Part shown: piece by piece, positions 53,672 through 62,525 of the stretch | How positions within the stretch are numbered: the first letter of the stretch is position 1 | Layout of the letters: the number at the start of each line of letters is the position of its first letter | Assembly (NCBI GenBank): GCA_023415935.1 | Contig: JAEZIX010000026.1 | Coordinates: forward strand, 62,001 to 126,000 | Direction of reading: 5' to 3' | Origin: Cyanobacteria bacterium OH_CDB_20 | GTDB lineage: Bacteria; Cyanobacteriota; Vampirovibrionia; Gastranaerophilales; Gastranaerophilaceae | Length of the DNA stretch: 64,000 nt | Translations under genes and position numbers: made by a program | The notes under the pieces: model-generated | Database searches by the model: none | Told to the model about the DNA's origin: nothing | The model's input: only the letters and a program-made list of their open reading frames with translations

Positions 53672-54711
53672 CTACAGACTTTTTCTTGTTCTTCGTTTTC
53701 TATTCTTTTAGATACTTCATCAAATAAAGTTGCTAACTTTGTAATTTTGTCCTGTAAATATATTATTCTTCCTAAGTTTTCCATATTTGGATTTAGTGAA
53801 ATTAAAGCCTTTACTACACTTAACAACGAAAGAGCTGTTAGTTGGGCAGTATCAGTAAATCCGACATTCGTTTGTGCCAATTTATATGATTGCTCTTTCG
53901 ATAATCCATAAAGTTGCCCAATATCGAAAAAAATCGCTTTTGCATTCCCATGGTTGTAATTACAAGATAGCTTATAAAATGGTAATAAATAATTTAAATC
54001 TGTGTTTTCTGCAATTTTTTTAAAACTAGCCATTCCTAAAATGTGAGAAGCCCAACTATAATCACCATCGTTAATTTCAGGGAATTGCCTCTTAATGTTT
54101 TCATATCTAAGTTGTAATTCATTAAATTCTTCCTTCTTTATTTCTTCAAAACCTAACGTGCCTACATATTTATTATATAGCTTAGCTTCATTGTATGTTG
54201 ATACATCTTGATAGGCTAAATATCTTTGAGCTGTATTTTCCCCGTATTTTGCCAGAAATGTTGCTATTATACTTAATTCATAAAGTGTTCTCCACCTAGC
54301 TAAAGCTCCTGATGAAAAACCATTTTTGACCAAGAGCAATATTTCTTGTGAAATCAACATTGCTCTTGCAGCAATACCGTCAATAGCTGTATATAGATTA
54401 GCTTCAATTGATTCTTCATAGTTAAATTCATTAATAATAGATAAGCAATTTTCAATAAAAATCTCAAGTTCTATAATTGGTTCATGGTAATTAAAAAGTA
54501 ATCTAGAGACAAATCCTTTATTATATTCTCGATTTTTTAAAATTTGTTCATAGCCATTTCTTTCGTATAAGAGATCAAATATTTGGTACTCTTCACTGGA
54601 CTTAATCTGCTCTATAGAATCATCAATTACAGGATAATCTTCTTCTGTAAATTCATCTTTCATTGATAAAATTATTGCTTTTTTTATTTTATCTGAAATT
54701 TCTATGCTCAT
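53662..54711 (-). CDS. DUF5677-like protein
   Basis: 349 residues, helical. The middle (LVKNGFSSGALARWRTLYELSIIATFLAKYG...QRYLAYQD and YKLSCNYNHGNAKAIFFD) matches what I recall of DUF5677, found near mobile and defence genes but of unknown function. The gene ends with CRVG-stop encoded by the palindrome at 53654-53671, so the last residues may be borrowed from that element. GGAG ribosome site. With the next gene it forms a small accessory block beside tRNA-His. Confidence 0.7.
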   Translation of the reverse strand: MSIEISDKIKKAIILSMKDEFTEEDYPVIDDSIEQIKSSEEYQIFDLLYERNGYEQILKNREYNKGFVSRLLFNYHEPIIELEIFIENCLSIINEFNYEESIEANLYTAIDGIAARAMLISQEILLLVKNGFSSGALARWRTLYELSIIATFLAKYGENTAQRYLAYQDVSTYNEAKLYNKYVGTLGFEEIKKEEFNELQLRYENIKRQFPEINDGDYSWASHILGMASFKKIAENTDLNYLLPFYKLSCNYNHGNAKAIFFDIGQLYGLSKEQSYKLAQTNVGFTDTAQLTALSLLSVVKALISLNPNMENLGRIIYLQDKITKLATLFDEVSKRIENEEQEKVCRVG

Positions 54712-54751
54712 GTTTCTCCTTTACTGTGAATTTAAAATCCCTATATATTAA

Positions 54752-54901
54752 TCATATCATATTGCTCCATGCTTCAATTTCAGCAGATAAAAGAATGACT
54801 TTGGGAAGAAGCATAAGCTTGATTAAATCTTTCGTTAAGGGTTCGAGCAATTCCCCAATATCCTTACCATTTAATGAATGCACAAAATAATTTTTGACAC
54901 C
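54752..54901 (-). pseudogene. Open segment in frame after an amber stop (49 codons)
   Basis: Directly after the TAG that ends the upstream gene, the same frame stays open for 49 codons and reads like protein (GVKNYFVHSLNGKDIGELLE, then PLTKDLIKLMLLPKVILLSA), stopping at TGA 54752-54754. There is no start codon or ribosome site of its own near the front. Either the 176-residue gene was once longer and has been cut by TAG, or this is the remnant of another gene. Confidence 0.4.
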
Positions 54902-55432
54902 CTACAGATTTAGCTTGCCATTAAAGGAGTTGAACACTTTTATTTGTTTTTTATTTAATTCTGTTAATTTATTAGCAAGGTCTTCTTCTGTTGTTTTTGA
55001 GTCGATTGTATTTGCAAGAACATAAACCAGATTAAAAAACTCTCTCCATTCTCGCCCTGCTCTTTTACCGAATAAGAATATAATCTCCCCCGATTCTCTA
55101 AGGGCAGCGTCTGTTATTTCTTTAATTTTTTTTATTTCTTCGTCTAATTTATCGCTATTTTTTTCTTTTTCGCAAAACAAAAGACTTTGGATATTTTGAA
55201 AATCTAGCAACACATTCGGGTAGTTTTTGATTTTTGTATAGAAATCCAAACGCATTTTGAACAAATTTTGTTTATATTGTTTTCTTGATGCTCGCCATTG
55301 CAAAAAGGCTATTACCACAACCAAAACCGCGGTAACAGAAGTTATCGGGTCAAAGCTGAATGATATGTGATTCAGCACTTTGCGCATTATTAGTTCTATG
55401 TGAAATGTATGATTTAAAATTTCTGTAGCCAT
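54902..55432 (-). CDS. Single-span membrane protein, unknown
   Basis: 176 residues. One hydrophobic helix at about 30-45 (TSVTAVLVVVIAFLQW) then basic RASRKQYKQN and a helical cytosolic region. Similar small TM-plus-helix proteins occur in accessory islands; no family recognised. It ends at TAG, with the frame open for a further 49 codons. Ribosome site is weak. Confidence 0.6.
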   Translation of the reverse strand: MATEILNHTFHIELIMRKVLNHISFSFDPITSVTAVLVVVIAFLQWRASRKQYKQNLFKMRLDFYTKIKNYPNVLLDFQNIQSLLFCEKEKNSDKLDEEIKKIKEITDAALRESGEIIFLFGKRAGREWREFFNLVYVLANTIDSKTTEEDLANKLTELNKKQIKVFNSFNGKLNL

Positions 55433-55505
55433 AAGCCATTAATCCTTTGAGGATATAATACTACAAAAATATTTTGATAAATTTTTTTGTATTCAATTTT
55501 TAAAA

Positions 55506-55787
55506 CTACATATCGTAGCTGAAAGATACTTCTTCGTCTCTGATTGGCTTTTTCATATCAAATGTTCTTTTTGCGAACATATTATTTCCTGTATGAGCGT
55601 CTTCTTTTACTAACAATGTGTTATAAACACCTGTTCCGCCTGCATAATAGTCTCTTCCATAAACTACTACATCATAGTCCTTTTTATCTGCATATCTTTG
55701 CAATCTTTTTACTTCTTTTTTGGGGGACAACTTTTTTGTGCTTCCTGCTAGAAATACACTGCCTGTAAAATTAATACTATTAATCAT
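55506..55787 (-). CDS. Small tagged protein, unknown
   Basis: 93 residues starting MINSINFTGSVFLAGS, a short form of the shared tag. The rest is a compact alpha/beta sequence (VKRLQRYADKKDYDVVVYGRDYY, YNTLLVKEDAH) with no family I know. GAGAGG before the ATG. Alone, minus strand, among other tagged proteins. Confidence 0.65.
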   Translation of the reverse strand: MINSINFTGSVFLAGSTKKLSPKKEVKRLQRYADKKDYDVVVYGRDYYAGGTGVYNTLLVKEDAHTGNNMFAKRTFDMKKPIRDEEVSFSYDM

Positions 55788-55874
55788 AATTATCCTCTCT
55801 CATTTGTTATTATTGTATAAACATACGTGATTATATTTTTTGCCAATAAAATCTTTTATTATAAAATTTAAATG

Positions 55875-57482
55875 CTAATCCTCGTCACTGCTTGCGGTGT
55901 TATGATTTTTGATTATTTTAACAATTTCAGGGTCAGAAACAGAGTCTATTCCTTCGGTTTTTAGTTGTTTCATTATAGCAACTGCTTGACTCAAGGCATC
56001 ACTAAAGGCTTCTTTAGCATGACCTGTTTCCCAGACTCTTTTGCGGTATGAATTAAGGATTATTTGCTCTTGTTGAGACAGCGGTTCTTCATTTTCTTCT
56101 TTTGCAATTATTAAACCGAGGTGTTTGTTCTCTTGAGCTTCTGCTTTAAGGATTTCTCTTGTATATGGGCAAAGATGCCAAGCGATTTTCATCCTTAAAG
56201 AAGTCTCGCTTTCATTTTGTTGCTTTCTTGCTTGAACTTCTTCTGAGTGAGCTGTTTCTGCTTCTCTTTGAACTTCCTCTTCCAATTGTTTTCTTAGTTG
56301 TAATTCTTCTAAAAATACGCTGTTTTTAGGGTCTTTTTTATTGATGAAAACACTATTGTAATCATCCCAGAAAATATATTCAGGAATTATATCGATGTCG
56401 CCGTTTTGCATAAAGTATCTTATGTCTGCCGGTCTTAAATGCATCTGTTGCGCTAAGTCTTGCAATTTTATTACATCAGGATTTTTCTTCCTTAAATCTC
56501 TCAAAACCTCTTCTGATTTTATATAAGGGGTAATATCGACTTTTGCAGAATATTTGGTTTGTCCACCTTTTTCAACTTTTTCGCAGACTCCCGGCAGTTT
56601 TCCTGAAAGTATCATTTGTGCAAGCATCTTAGGATCTCCGAAGCCAAGTTTTGATAAATAGCTTACAGGAACCATTTTAGGAGGTTGCGCGCTTATATAA
56701 CTATTCCCTTTGTAATATTTTTCTGATGGAATCGGCCTTTGTCTTCTAACTTTTGCAATAAGAGCTTGGTTTATAGGGTCTAGTTTGTCTAGCATAACGT
56801 TACATATTCCAAACCCTGTTTCATAAGGTAGACCTATCGGCATAGCCTCTCTATTTTCAAGGTATCTTTTCATTTCATAGTCTTTTATATTGTAATTGAC
56901 TTGAAATTGACCGCCTGAAATACTGCTAGGTAGTTTTCCTTTTAAATAATTTATAAACTCTTTATTCTTTTCAAATCCTGTATCGATAAAGTGTAAATGA
57001 CCTTCATAAGTTGTTTCAAGATGGTCTGTTTCTATAAGTTTTGTTTTTGCGCAAAGTTTTACAAAATCTTCAGTTACTCCCATCTCTTCAGCAAACTGAG
57101 AGTAAGTTTTTAATGTAGGCATTTGCATTGCCATTTTCGCACGCTCGGATTTTTGGATGTTATGGTTATAGAGAAAAGCGGTTGCAGGATGTTTTTCCAT
57201 TTGCTCCTGATACTTTTCTTCATATGCTTTTTCTCTTGCATCTTTTTTGTCTTTTGCTGCTTCTGCTTTCTTTTTTTTTGCCTTGATTATATATTCTCTT
57301 GTTTCATCACTCATATCACCAAAAGAAACAGTATCAGCGCCAATAGGTGCTGTTACAAAGCTGCTTTTTCCTGTATAACCTTTGTTTTGGTTAACTGAAT
57401 TTTTATTAAAATTATAATGAAATGAATTTATTTGCATACAGTCATAATGGCTCTGAGATAAAAAATATGCTTTTTTAGCCAT
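55875..57482 (-). CDS. Tagged protein with several HTH-like segments
   Basis: 535 residues in the full frame. The start may be the ATG at 57437, giving MQINSFHYNFNKN, the shared tag; ATG 57482 would add 15 residues. Neither has a strong ribosome site. Segments such as TYSQFAEEMGVTEDFVKLCAKTKLI, VSYLSKLGFGDPKMLAQMILSGKL and LQDLAQQMHLRPADIRYFMQNGDI look like excisionase/MerR-type helix-turn-helix units, three in a row. A Glu/Lys/Gln coiled coil is at 410-440. VSFGDMS near 54 repeats the F-G tag element. Possible DNA-binding protein. Confidence 0.65.
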   Translation of the reverse strand: MAKKAYFLSQSHYDCMQINSFHYNFNKNSVNQNKGYTGKSSFVTAPIGADTVSFGDMSDETREYIIKAKKKKAEAAKDKKDAREKAYEEKYQEQMEKHPATAFLYNHNIQKSERAKMAMQMPTLKTYSQFAEEMGVTEDFVKLCAKTKLIETDHLETTYEGHLHFIDTGFEKNKEFINYLKGKLPSSISGGQFQVNYNIKDYEMKRYLENREAMPIGLPYETGFGICNVMLDKLDPINQALIAKVRRQRPIPSEKYYKGNSYISAQPPKMVPVSYLSKLGFGDPKMLAQMILSGKLPGVCEKVEKGGQTKYSAKVDITPYIKSEEVLRDLRKKNPDVIKLQDLAQQMHLRPADIRYFMQNGDIDIIPEYIFWDDYNSVFINKKDPKNSVFLEELQLRKQLEEEVQREAETAHSEEVQARKQQNESETSLRMKIAWHLCPYTREILKAEAQENKHLGLIIAKEENEEPLSQQEQIILNSYRKRVWETGHAKEAFSDALSQAVAIMKQLKTEGIDSVSDPEIVKIIKNHNTASSDED

Positions 57483-57510
57483 CTTTTTTTACAAAAATTC
57501 ATATGTTAAA

Positions 57511-57538
57511 TAAAAAAAGAGCCCTTGAAAAAGAGCTC
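57511..57538 (-). terminator. Intrinsic terminator
   Basis: On the minus strand GAGC / GCTC with neighbouring weak pairs and seven T, 37 bases after the 538-residue gene. Confidence 0.55.
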
Positions 57539-57574
57539 GTTCCATAATATCTTATGGGATTTATATAGGACTGA

Positions 57575-59191
57575 TTATTGGGAAGATAATGCTGTTTTTT
57601 TGCCAATAGACTTAAAGACTACAGGTAAAGGGTGTTGAAGTGTTTTAGGAAGAACTTGTTTTGGCGGATTTGGTTTGTGTAATTTTTTCGTCATCCAGAT
57701 ATTTAGGCTTGTTACTCCAATGCCTAGTGCAAGAGCTGAATACAAAATTCCTGACAGATGTGCAATATTTAACTTTCTAAGATTTTTAGCCACATCTTTT
57801 CCACCTTGAGCTGCAACTTCTGCGTGTGATTTTAGTGAGATATCTTGCAGCCAGTGTTTTAGACCCTTTCCTTCTTTTGAAATATTAAATAGGTTCTTTT
57901 GACCTTTATCTAAGAGATTTGCGACACCTTTTGATACAAAACCGCCTAAAACAAGCCAGTTTAAAAAGCATAAGATGTCTCTTGTTGCTGATTCTCTAAG
58001 TTCATTTTTATCTTTTGATGCAAAAAATCTTCCTAAAACAAGAGTTGCAAAAATTACTTTAATCGCAGCTCCTCCCGTTGAAGGTCCTGTTATTTCGAGT
58101 CTTTTTGCAAGATCTTTTAAATTTTTAACGTTTAAAACTTTAGCGACCATTCCTGTAAATACTGAAGCAACTGCAGCTTTTTCTAATATGAGTCTTTTAT
58201 CTTTTTTCTTGTTAAGGTTTTTGCTGTTTAGATTATCAATATAGTCGACATTTCCTACAAAATCATCAGTGCCGGTTCTTTTTTGTGTTATTTTTCTGTT
58301 AACTGTTTGATTTACTATTGCAAGGGCTATAGCGAGTCCAATACCTCCAAAAGTTTTTAGTTTACTAATTTTTGAGAGTTTCTTTAGGGCCTCTTCTTTG
58401 TTTAAAGCAGGGTTATTGAATAGATGTTTGCCTGTATCATAAAGATCCCGTAGAACATTTGATACACTTGAAGAGACGGACTTTTCATCAAAGTTTACGT
58501 CGACATTTTCGCTTACTTTTAGGGCGTTACCTATTCTTGTTCCTATTATCCCTAAAATATTTTTTGCGTCTTTGGTGTCTATATTTTTATCGTCAATAAT
58601 TTCTGTTAAAGTGCTTAAAATGTTCTTTTCATCTTTTAATTTTTCAAAAATACCTTGATGTGCAGGGTTCTTCCACTTAATATTTTTCCAAGAATTTTTG
58701 TCAAACCAATCAACTTTATCCCACTCAATTTGAGACCAGTGGTTCACTTTTTTCCCGTCTGAGCCTGAAAGGTTTGTAATGACATTTCTAACAAAACCTT
58801 CTGTTTTTTTATCACCCTTTTCCCAAGCGGAGTTAAAAAGGTCTAGAACCTTGTCTGTTGCCCAAGAGGGCTCAACTTTTACAGAAGGGTTAATTGCTTT
58901 ATTTCCGAATTTTGCGAGGTATTTTGCAAATAAACTTGAAGATATGCAGACAATAAATGTTCCCGTGATTTCTCTAAATGCAGTTTCAGCAGCTGCAAAC
59001 TTATTTCTTTTCTTTGCGTCTAAATAGATCCTCGGGCTGTCATCTACCACAAGGTCTATTATGGCTGCGTTTGCCATAGGATTAGTATCAAGAAGCGCTA
59101 GTGTCTGTGTTAATGCTCCATCCACAGGTCCTTTAAATGCCTGTCTTCTTTGATTTATGTTTTTGTATTCGTTATTTATGCCAATTTTCAT
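57575..59191 (-). CDS. Tagged multi-pass membrane protein, unknown
   Basis: 538 residues starting MKIGINNEYKNINQRRQAFK (tag). Hydrophobic segments at about 75-90, 285-297, 340-355, 375-390, 410-425 and 488-505; the long loop 110-260 is polar. Style and size recall the membrane proteins of the 13.7-20.4 kb operon, but I find no clear shared block. Family not recognised. AAGG before the ATG. Confidence 0.7.
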   Translation of the reverse strand: MKIGINNEYKNINQRRQAFKGPVDGALTQTLALLDTNPMANAAIIDLVVDDSPRIYLDAKKRNKFAAAETAFREITGTFIVCISSSLFAKYLAKFGNKAINPSVKVEPSWATDKVLDLFNSAWEKGDKKTEGFVRNVITNLSGSDGKKVNHWSQIEWDKVDWFDKNSWKNIKWKNPAHQGIFEKLKDEKNILSTLTEIIDDKNIDTKDAKNILGIIGTRIGNALKVSENVDVNFDEKSVSSSVSNVLRDLYDTGKHLFNNPALNKEEALKKLSKISKLKTFGGIGLAIALAIVNQTVNRKITQKRTGTDDFVGNVDYIDNLNSKNLNKKKDKRLILEKAAVASVFTGMVAKVLNVKNLKDLAKRLEITGPSTGGAAIKVIFATLVLGRFFASKDKNELRESATRDILCFLNWLVLGGFVSKGVANLLDKGQKNLFNISKEGKGLKHWLQDISLKSHAEVAAQGGKDVAKNLRKLNIAHLSGILYSALALGIGVTSLNIWMTKKLHKPNPPKQVLPKTLQHPLPVVFKSIGKKTALSSQ

Positions 59192-59217
59192 GATTTACCT
59201 TTCTGATTAAACTGCAC

Positions 59218-59248
59218 AAAAAATCCCGTCTTTTAGACGGGATTTTAT
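59218..59248 (-). terminator. Intrinsic terminator of the 28-residue peptide transcript
   Basis: AATCCCGTC / GACGGGATT stem with six T on the minus strand, just before the 538-residue gene. Weaker T-run on plus. Confidence 0.85.
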
Positions 59249-59274
59249 ACTTATATCTCTATTACACTTATATT

Positions 59275-59361
59275 TTAAACTTGCATAAGAATATCAGTAC
59301 ACCCGTCAAATCTAGGTGTACAACATGCATTTTGGTTGTTTAAAAGTGTTTGTTTTAACAT
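59275..59361 (-). CDS. 28-residue Cys-containing peptide
   Basis: ATG 59361 to TAA 59275: MLKQTLLNNQN, then ACCTPRFDGCTDILMQV, with three Cys. It sits inside a 448-base gap (59192-59639), between a promoter-like pair (59407-59434) and a strong terminator (59218-59248), so a short dedicated transcript exists or is plausible. The ribosome site is poor. Could be a peptide product or a leader peptide of an attenuator before the 538-residue gene. Confidence 0.4.
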   Translation of the reverse strand: MLKQTLLNNQNACCTPRFDGCTDILMQV

Positions 59362-59406
59362 TATTTTTCTTTTCAAAATAAAATTTCGGCTATCCGAACA
59401 CTTTTA

Positions 59407-59434
59407 ATTAAATACTAAAATCAACTTTTGTCAA
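59407..59434 (-). promoter_or_regulatory. Predicted promoter of the peptide transcript
   Basis: On the minus strand: consensus TTGACA (59434-59429), 16-base spacer, TTTAAT (59412-59407). The inverted repeat TTCGG-CTAT-CCGAA (59385-59398) lies just downstream. Confidence 0.45.
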
Positions 59435-59639
59435 TACTAGAATAACTAAAGTTTTATGATATATAGAATTATATTTGAGCAAAATCGTCTGTTTTAGCCT
59501 CTTTTACAATTTGTTATAAATTATTTTGATTTTAGATTAAAATGAGAATGTATTTGCATGCTACAAAGCTAGCAAATTATAATTTTACAATTTTTATATA
59601 TATTACTGCAGGTCTAAAAATAAGAAGGAGTTTATTAAA

Positions 59640-61019
59640 ATGTTAGTGAGAGGCATAGATGCTGTTAATTTTGCAGCTGCAAAAAAGAATGTTAACAAAA
59701 AACAACTGGGTGTTTCTAATGGGGTTTATTCGCAAAATGTTGAAAAACAAAAATATGCGCAAATTCCTTTTGGCGCTTTGATACATTATTCATATGTTAT
59801 TCCCAAAAATGAAAAATTTTTAGAATCTAGTTACGAAGATAAAGCAAAGCAAGTACAAGCGCAGCTTGTAGCTGAAGCTCAAAATGATTCTTCTTGGATT
59901 AACCTTCCTGCAAAATTGTTGCAAGATGGTTCTGCTGATAGGGTTTATGAATCGATTGGTGATTTCAAAAAAGCAATCCCAGGCAAAAAGCATCTTATTT
60001 TTGTAGCCTTAGGCAACCCTGCAAATGCAGATGAAGCTGCAAAAGCTCTTGGCCTTGGTGATAATGTTACTTACTGCTGCGCAGTGAGAGAAGGAAATAT
60101 TAAGCATGCTATTCAAAAAGCAGGCGGTAATTTAGAACAAATTCAAGTTATGATCTCTTCAAAATCAGGCACTACTTTTGAAAGCAATGCTACATATCAA
60201 CTTTTACAAAAGCAGTTTGAAGAATATTATAAAAGTGAAGGCAAGACAGGCGAGGATTTAAAAGAAGCCGTTGCAAAACATTTCTTGTGTTTGACTGATA
60301 AAAATCCTTCTGCAAAACTTAAAAAAGAAGCGATTGAAAGAGGATATAAAACAATAGATTGTGTAGACAATCTTGCAAGCGGCTTTGGTGATTTAGCTTA
60401 TGATTTGCCGCTATTAGCTTATGCCGGTTTATCTAAAAAAGATGCTGTAAAAATGCTTGAAGCAGCTAGAGATATTACAAAAGAAGTCCTTACAAATGCT
60501 CCTGACAATAACCTTGCAGCGAGGATTGCAATGTTTGATAAAGCAGCCCGCGACAACGGCGCAACAAAAGAACAATTTATTTTCCATGATAGCGAAGTTG
60601 ATCTATCAAACACAATAGCCCAGCTTTATAGAGAGTCTTTGAGAAAAGTAAATCTTGAATTAAATACATATCCGCGCTCCGCACATTCAGGATTACAATC
60701 TGCAATAGATACAGAGCTCAACGGGCAATCAGTTAATATTATTACAAATGTGATTCCGGTTGGAGCGGATAAAACTCAAGAAGCAGAACGCCTCGAAAAT
60801 GCGCATATCCAAAATGCAGGATCAGAAGGTCATTGGCAAAAGACCCTTGGCTTTGAACTTTCAGAAGACGGCTCAGGGATAAAACCTGAGGTACTGGGTG
60901 AGTTCTTGATGTTAAAGTCATTTATCGCATATTTCAAAAACCAACTTGAAGGAACAAATCATAATATGGAAAAAATTGACTACGTTGGTCAATACAAAAA
61001 AATCTTCCAAGGCGGGTAA
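59640..61019 (+). CDS. pgi: Tagged glucose-6-phosphate isomerase-like protein
   Basis: 459 residues. SIS-fold sequence with SSKSGTTFES (cf. SKTFTT/SKTGTTLET of PGI), AGLSKKDAVKMLEAARDI, ITNVIPVGADKTQE and the C-terminal EFLMLKSFIAYFKNQLEGTNHN...DYVGQYKKIF end. Glucose-6-phosphate/fructose-6-phosphate isomerase is the best fit; it is divergent and I did not verify all catalytic residues. N-terminus MLVRGIDAVNFAAAKK is a tag variant. Strong AAGGAG. Confidence 0.8.
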   Translation: MLVRGIDAVNFAAAKKNVNKKQLGVSNGVYSQNVEKQKYAQIPFGALIHYSYVIPKNEKFLESSYEDKAKQVQAQLVAEAQNDSSWINLPAKLLQDGSADRVYESIGDFKKAIPGKKHLIFVALGNPANADEAAKALGLGDNVTYCCAVREGNIKHAIQKAGGNLEQIQVMISSKSGTTFESNATYQLLQKQFEEYYKSEGKTGEDLKEAVAKHFLCLTDKNPSAKLKKEAIERGYKTIDCVDNLASGFGDLAYDLPLLAYAGLSKKDAVKMLEAARDITKEVLTNAPDNNLAARIAMFDKAARDNGATKEQFIFHDSEVDLSNTIAQLYRESLRKVNLELNTYPRSAHSGLQSAIDTELNGQSVNIITNVIPVGADKTQEAERLENAHIQNAGSEGHWQKTLGFELSEDGSGIKPEVLGEFLMLKSFIAYFKNQLEGTNHNMEKIDYVGQYKKIFQGG

Positions 61020-61047
61020 AGGTATAATACAAAACGAAAAATAAATA

Positions 61048-61082
61048 TTAGAGAGCAGTTAAATCATTCGGCTGCTCTCTAA
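61048..61082. terminator. Hairpin, possible terminator
   Basis: Perfect 11-bp stem TTAGAGAGCAG / CTGCTCTCTAA, but no clean T-run on either strand. Confidence 0.4.
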
Positions 61083-61150
61083 AAGTATATAGTTGTATTT
61101 TGCATGATATAATCTCTTTAGTTTAACAAGTTACGAGAGTCGGAATAATA

Positions 61151-61747
61151 ATGTTGCTTCTTAAAGGATTAGTTCTGGGATTTTCAATAGCTGCGCCCGT
61201 TGGCCCTATTGGACTTTTGTGTATTAATAAAACCCTCAAAAATGGCAAATTAAGCGGATTTTTATCAGGGCTTGGGGCAGCATCAGCGGATATGATTTAT
61301 GGCGCAATAGCGGCGTTAGGCCTTACAGCAATATCAAGTGTTTTGCTTGAATATGCTCTTTATATAAGGATTTTGGGAGGGTTGTTTTTATGCTATCTCG
61401 GTGTAAAGATTTTTCTTGCAAAAAAAGCCGAAAAAGCTAAAGAAGAAGTTTCAAAAGGGCTTTTTAGCGATTATTTGTCAACTTTTTTTCTTACAATAAC
61501 TAACCCTATGACAATTATCTCTTTCACAGCAATATTTGCAGGCATGGGCATAATGAGCACCAATAAAACAGAAATTTTAGAGTTTATAATTGGTGTTTTC
61601 TCTGGTTCAGCCTTGTGGTGGCTCTGTTTATGCTTTATTGCAGGATATATCGGGCAAAAATCAGATGAAAAATTTATCTATATTGTTAACAAAGTATCAG
61701 GGCTTATTATTTTTGCATTTGGTGTTTGGGCTTTTTTAAACAAGTAA
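61151..61747 (+). CDS. LysE/RhtB-family exporter
   Basis: 198 residues, six membrane helices. Family signature near the start (GLVLGFSIAAPVGPIGLLCINKTLKNGKLSGFLSGLGAASADMIYG) and TNPMTIISFTAIFAGMG later. Exports amino acids; substrate unknown. Its 3' end overlaps the convergent HAD gene by 12 bases. Confidence 0.92.
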   Translation: MLLLKGLVLGFSIAAPVGPIGLLCINKTLKNGKLSGFLSGLGAASADMIYGAIAALGLTAISSVLLEYALYIRILGGLFLCYLGVKIFLAKKAEKAKEEVSKGLFSDYLSTFFLTITNPMTIISFTAIFAGMGIMSTNKTEILEFIIGVFSGSALWWLCLCFIAGYIGQKSDEKFIYIVNKVSGLIIFAFGVWAFLNK

Positions 61748-62380
61748 CCCGAGTATTTCTTCAGGTTTATTAATTATTGTTTTTGCGCCGGCTTTTTCAA
61801 GTGTGTCTTTTTCTCTATATCCCCATATTACACTTATGCAAGGAATACTAGCATTTTTTGCTGTTTGAATATCAACTTCAGAATCTCCTACGTAGATGCA
61901 GTTTTCAGCATCGTAGCCAAAGTATTTTATAACTTTTAAAATACTTTCAGGTGAAGGTTTTTGAGGTATTGAGTCTGATTGACCTACTACAATATCTATA
62001 AGATTTCCAAAGTATCTTTTGCATAATTCTTTTGCTGCAGAATCAAATTTATTAGACACAACAGCAGTTTTAATTCCCATATTTTTGATTTTTTCAAGAA
62101 CTTTTAATACACCATCATAAGGTTTTGTTTTGTTACACATGTTCTCAGAATAGTCGGTTTTAAATGTTTTTAGACATTCTTCAAAATTAATGTTTTGTTC
62201 ACCGTCTGGGATTGCTCTTTCGATGAGCTTTCTTACGCCGTTTCCGACAAATTTTTTAGTCTGCTCAAGCGAAATAGGGTCGTAATTATATTTTTTTAAA
62301 GCAAAATTAACACTATCTTTTAAATCTTCAAGTGTGTATAATAATGTTCCATCTAAGTCGAAAATTATAACGCCAATCAT
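61736..62380 (-). CDS. HAD-superfamily phosphatase (phosphoglycolate phosphatase-like)
   Basis: 214 residues from ATG 62380 (MIGVIIFDLDGT); a second ATG at 62401 would add seven. HAD motifs: DLDGT nucleophile, SNKFDSA (motif II region), KPSPES with Lys, and YVGDSEVDIQTAKNA. Cap of the Gph class. Substrate likely a small phospho-sugar acid. Confidence 0.88.
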   Translation of the reverse strand: MIGVIIFDLDGTLLYTLEDLKDSVNFALKKYNYDPISLEQTKKFVGNGVRKLIERAIPDGEQNINFEECLKTFKTDYSENMCNKTKPYDGVLKVLEKIKNMGIKTAVVSNKFDSAAKELCKRYFGNLIDIVVGQSDSIPQKPSPESILKVIKYFGYDAENCIYVGDSEVDIQTAKNASIPCISVIWGYREKDTLEKAGAKTIINKPEEILGLLV

Positions 62381-62525
62381 AATGCCAATATTAACATACA
62401 TATATTTATAAAAAAATTGGTTAAGATTTATTATAAAAATGGAAAATAAGAGGCAATTTTATTTTTCATCGCATTTATTATAAACACAGATTTATTACAT
62501 ATTCAGATTTTAGGAAAAATACACA

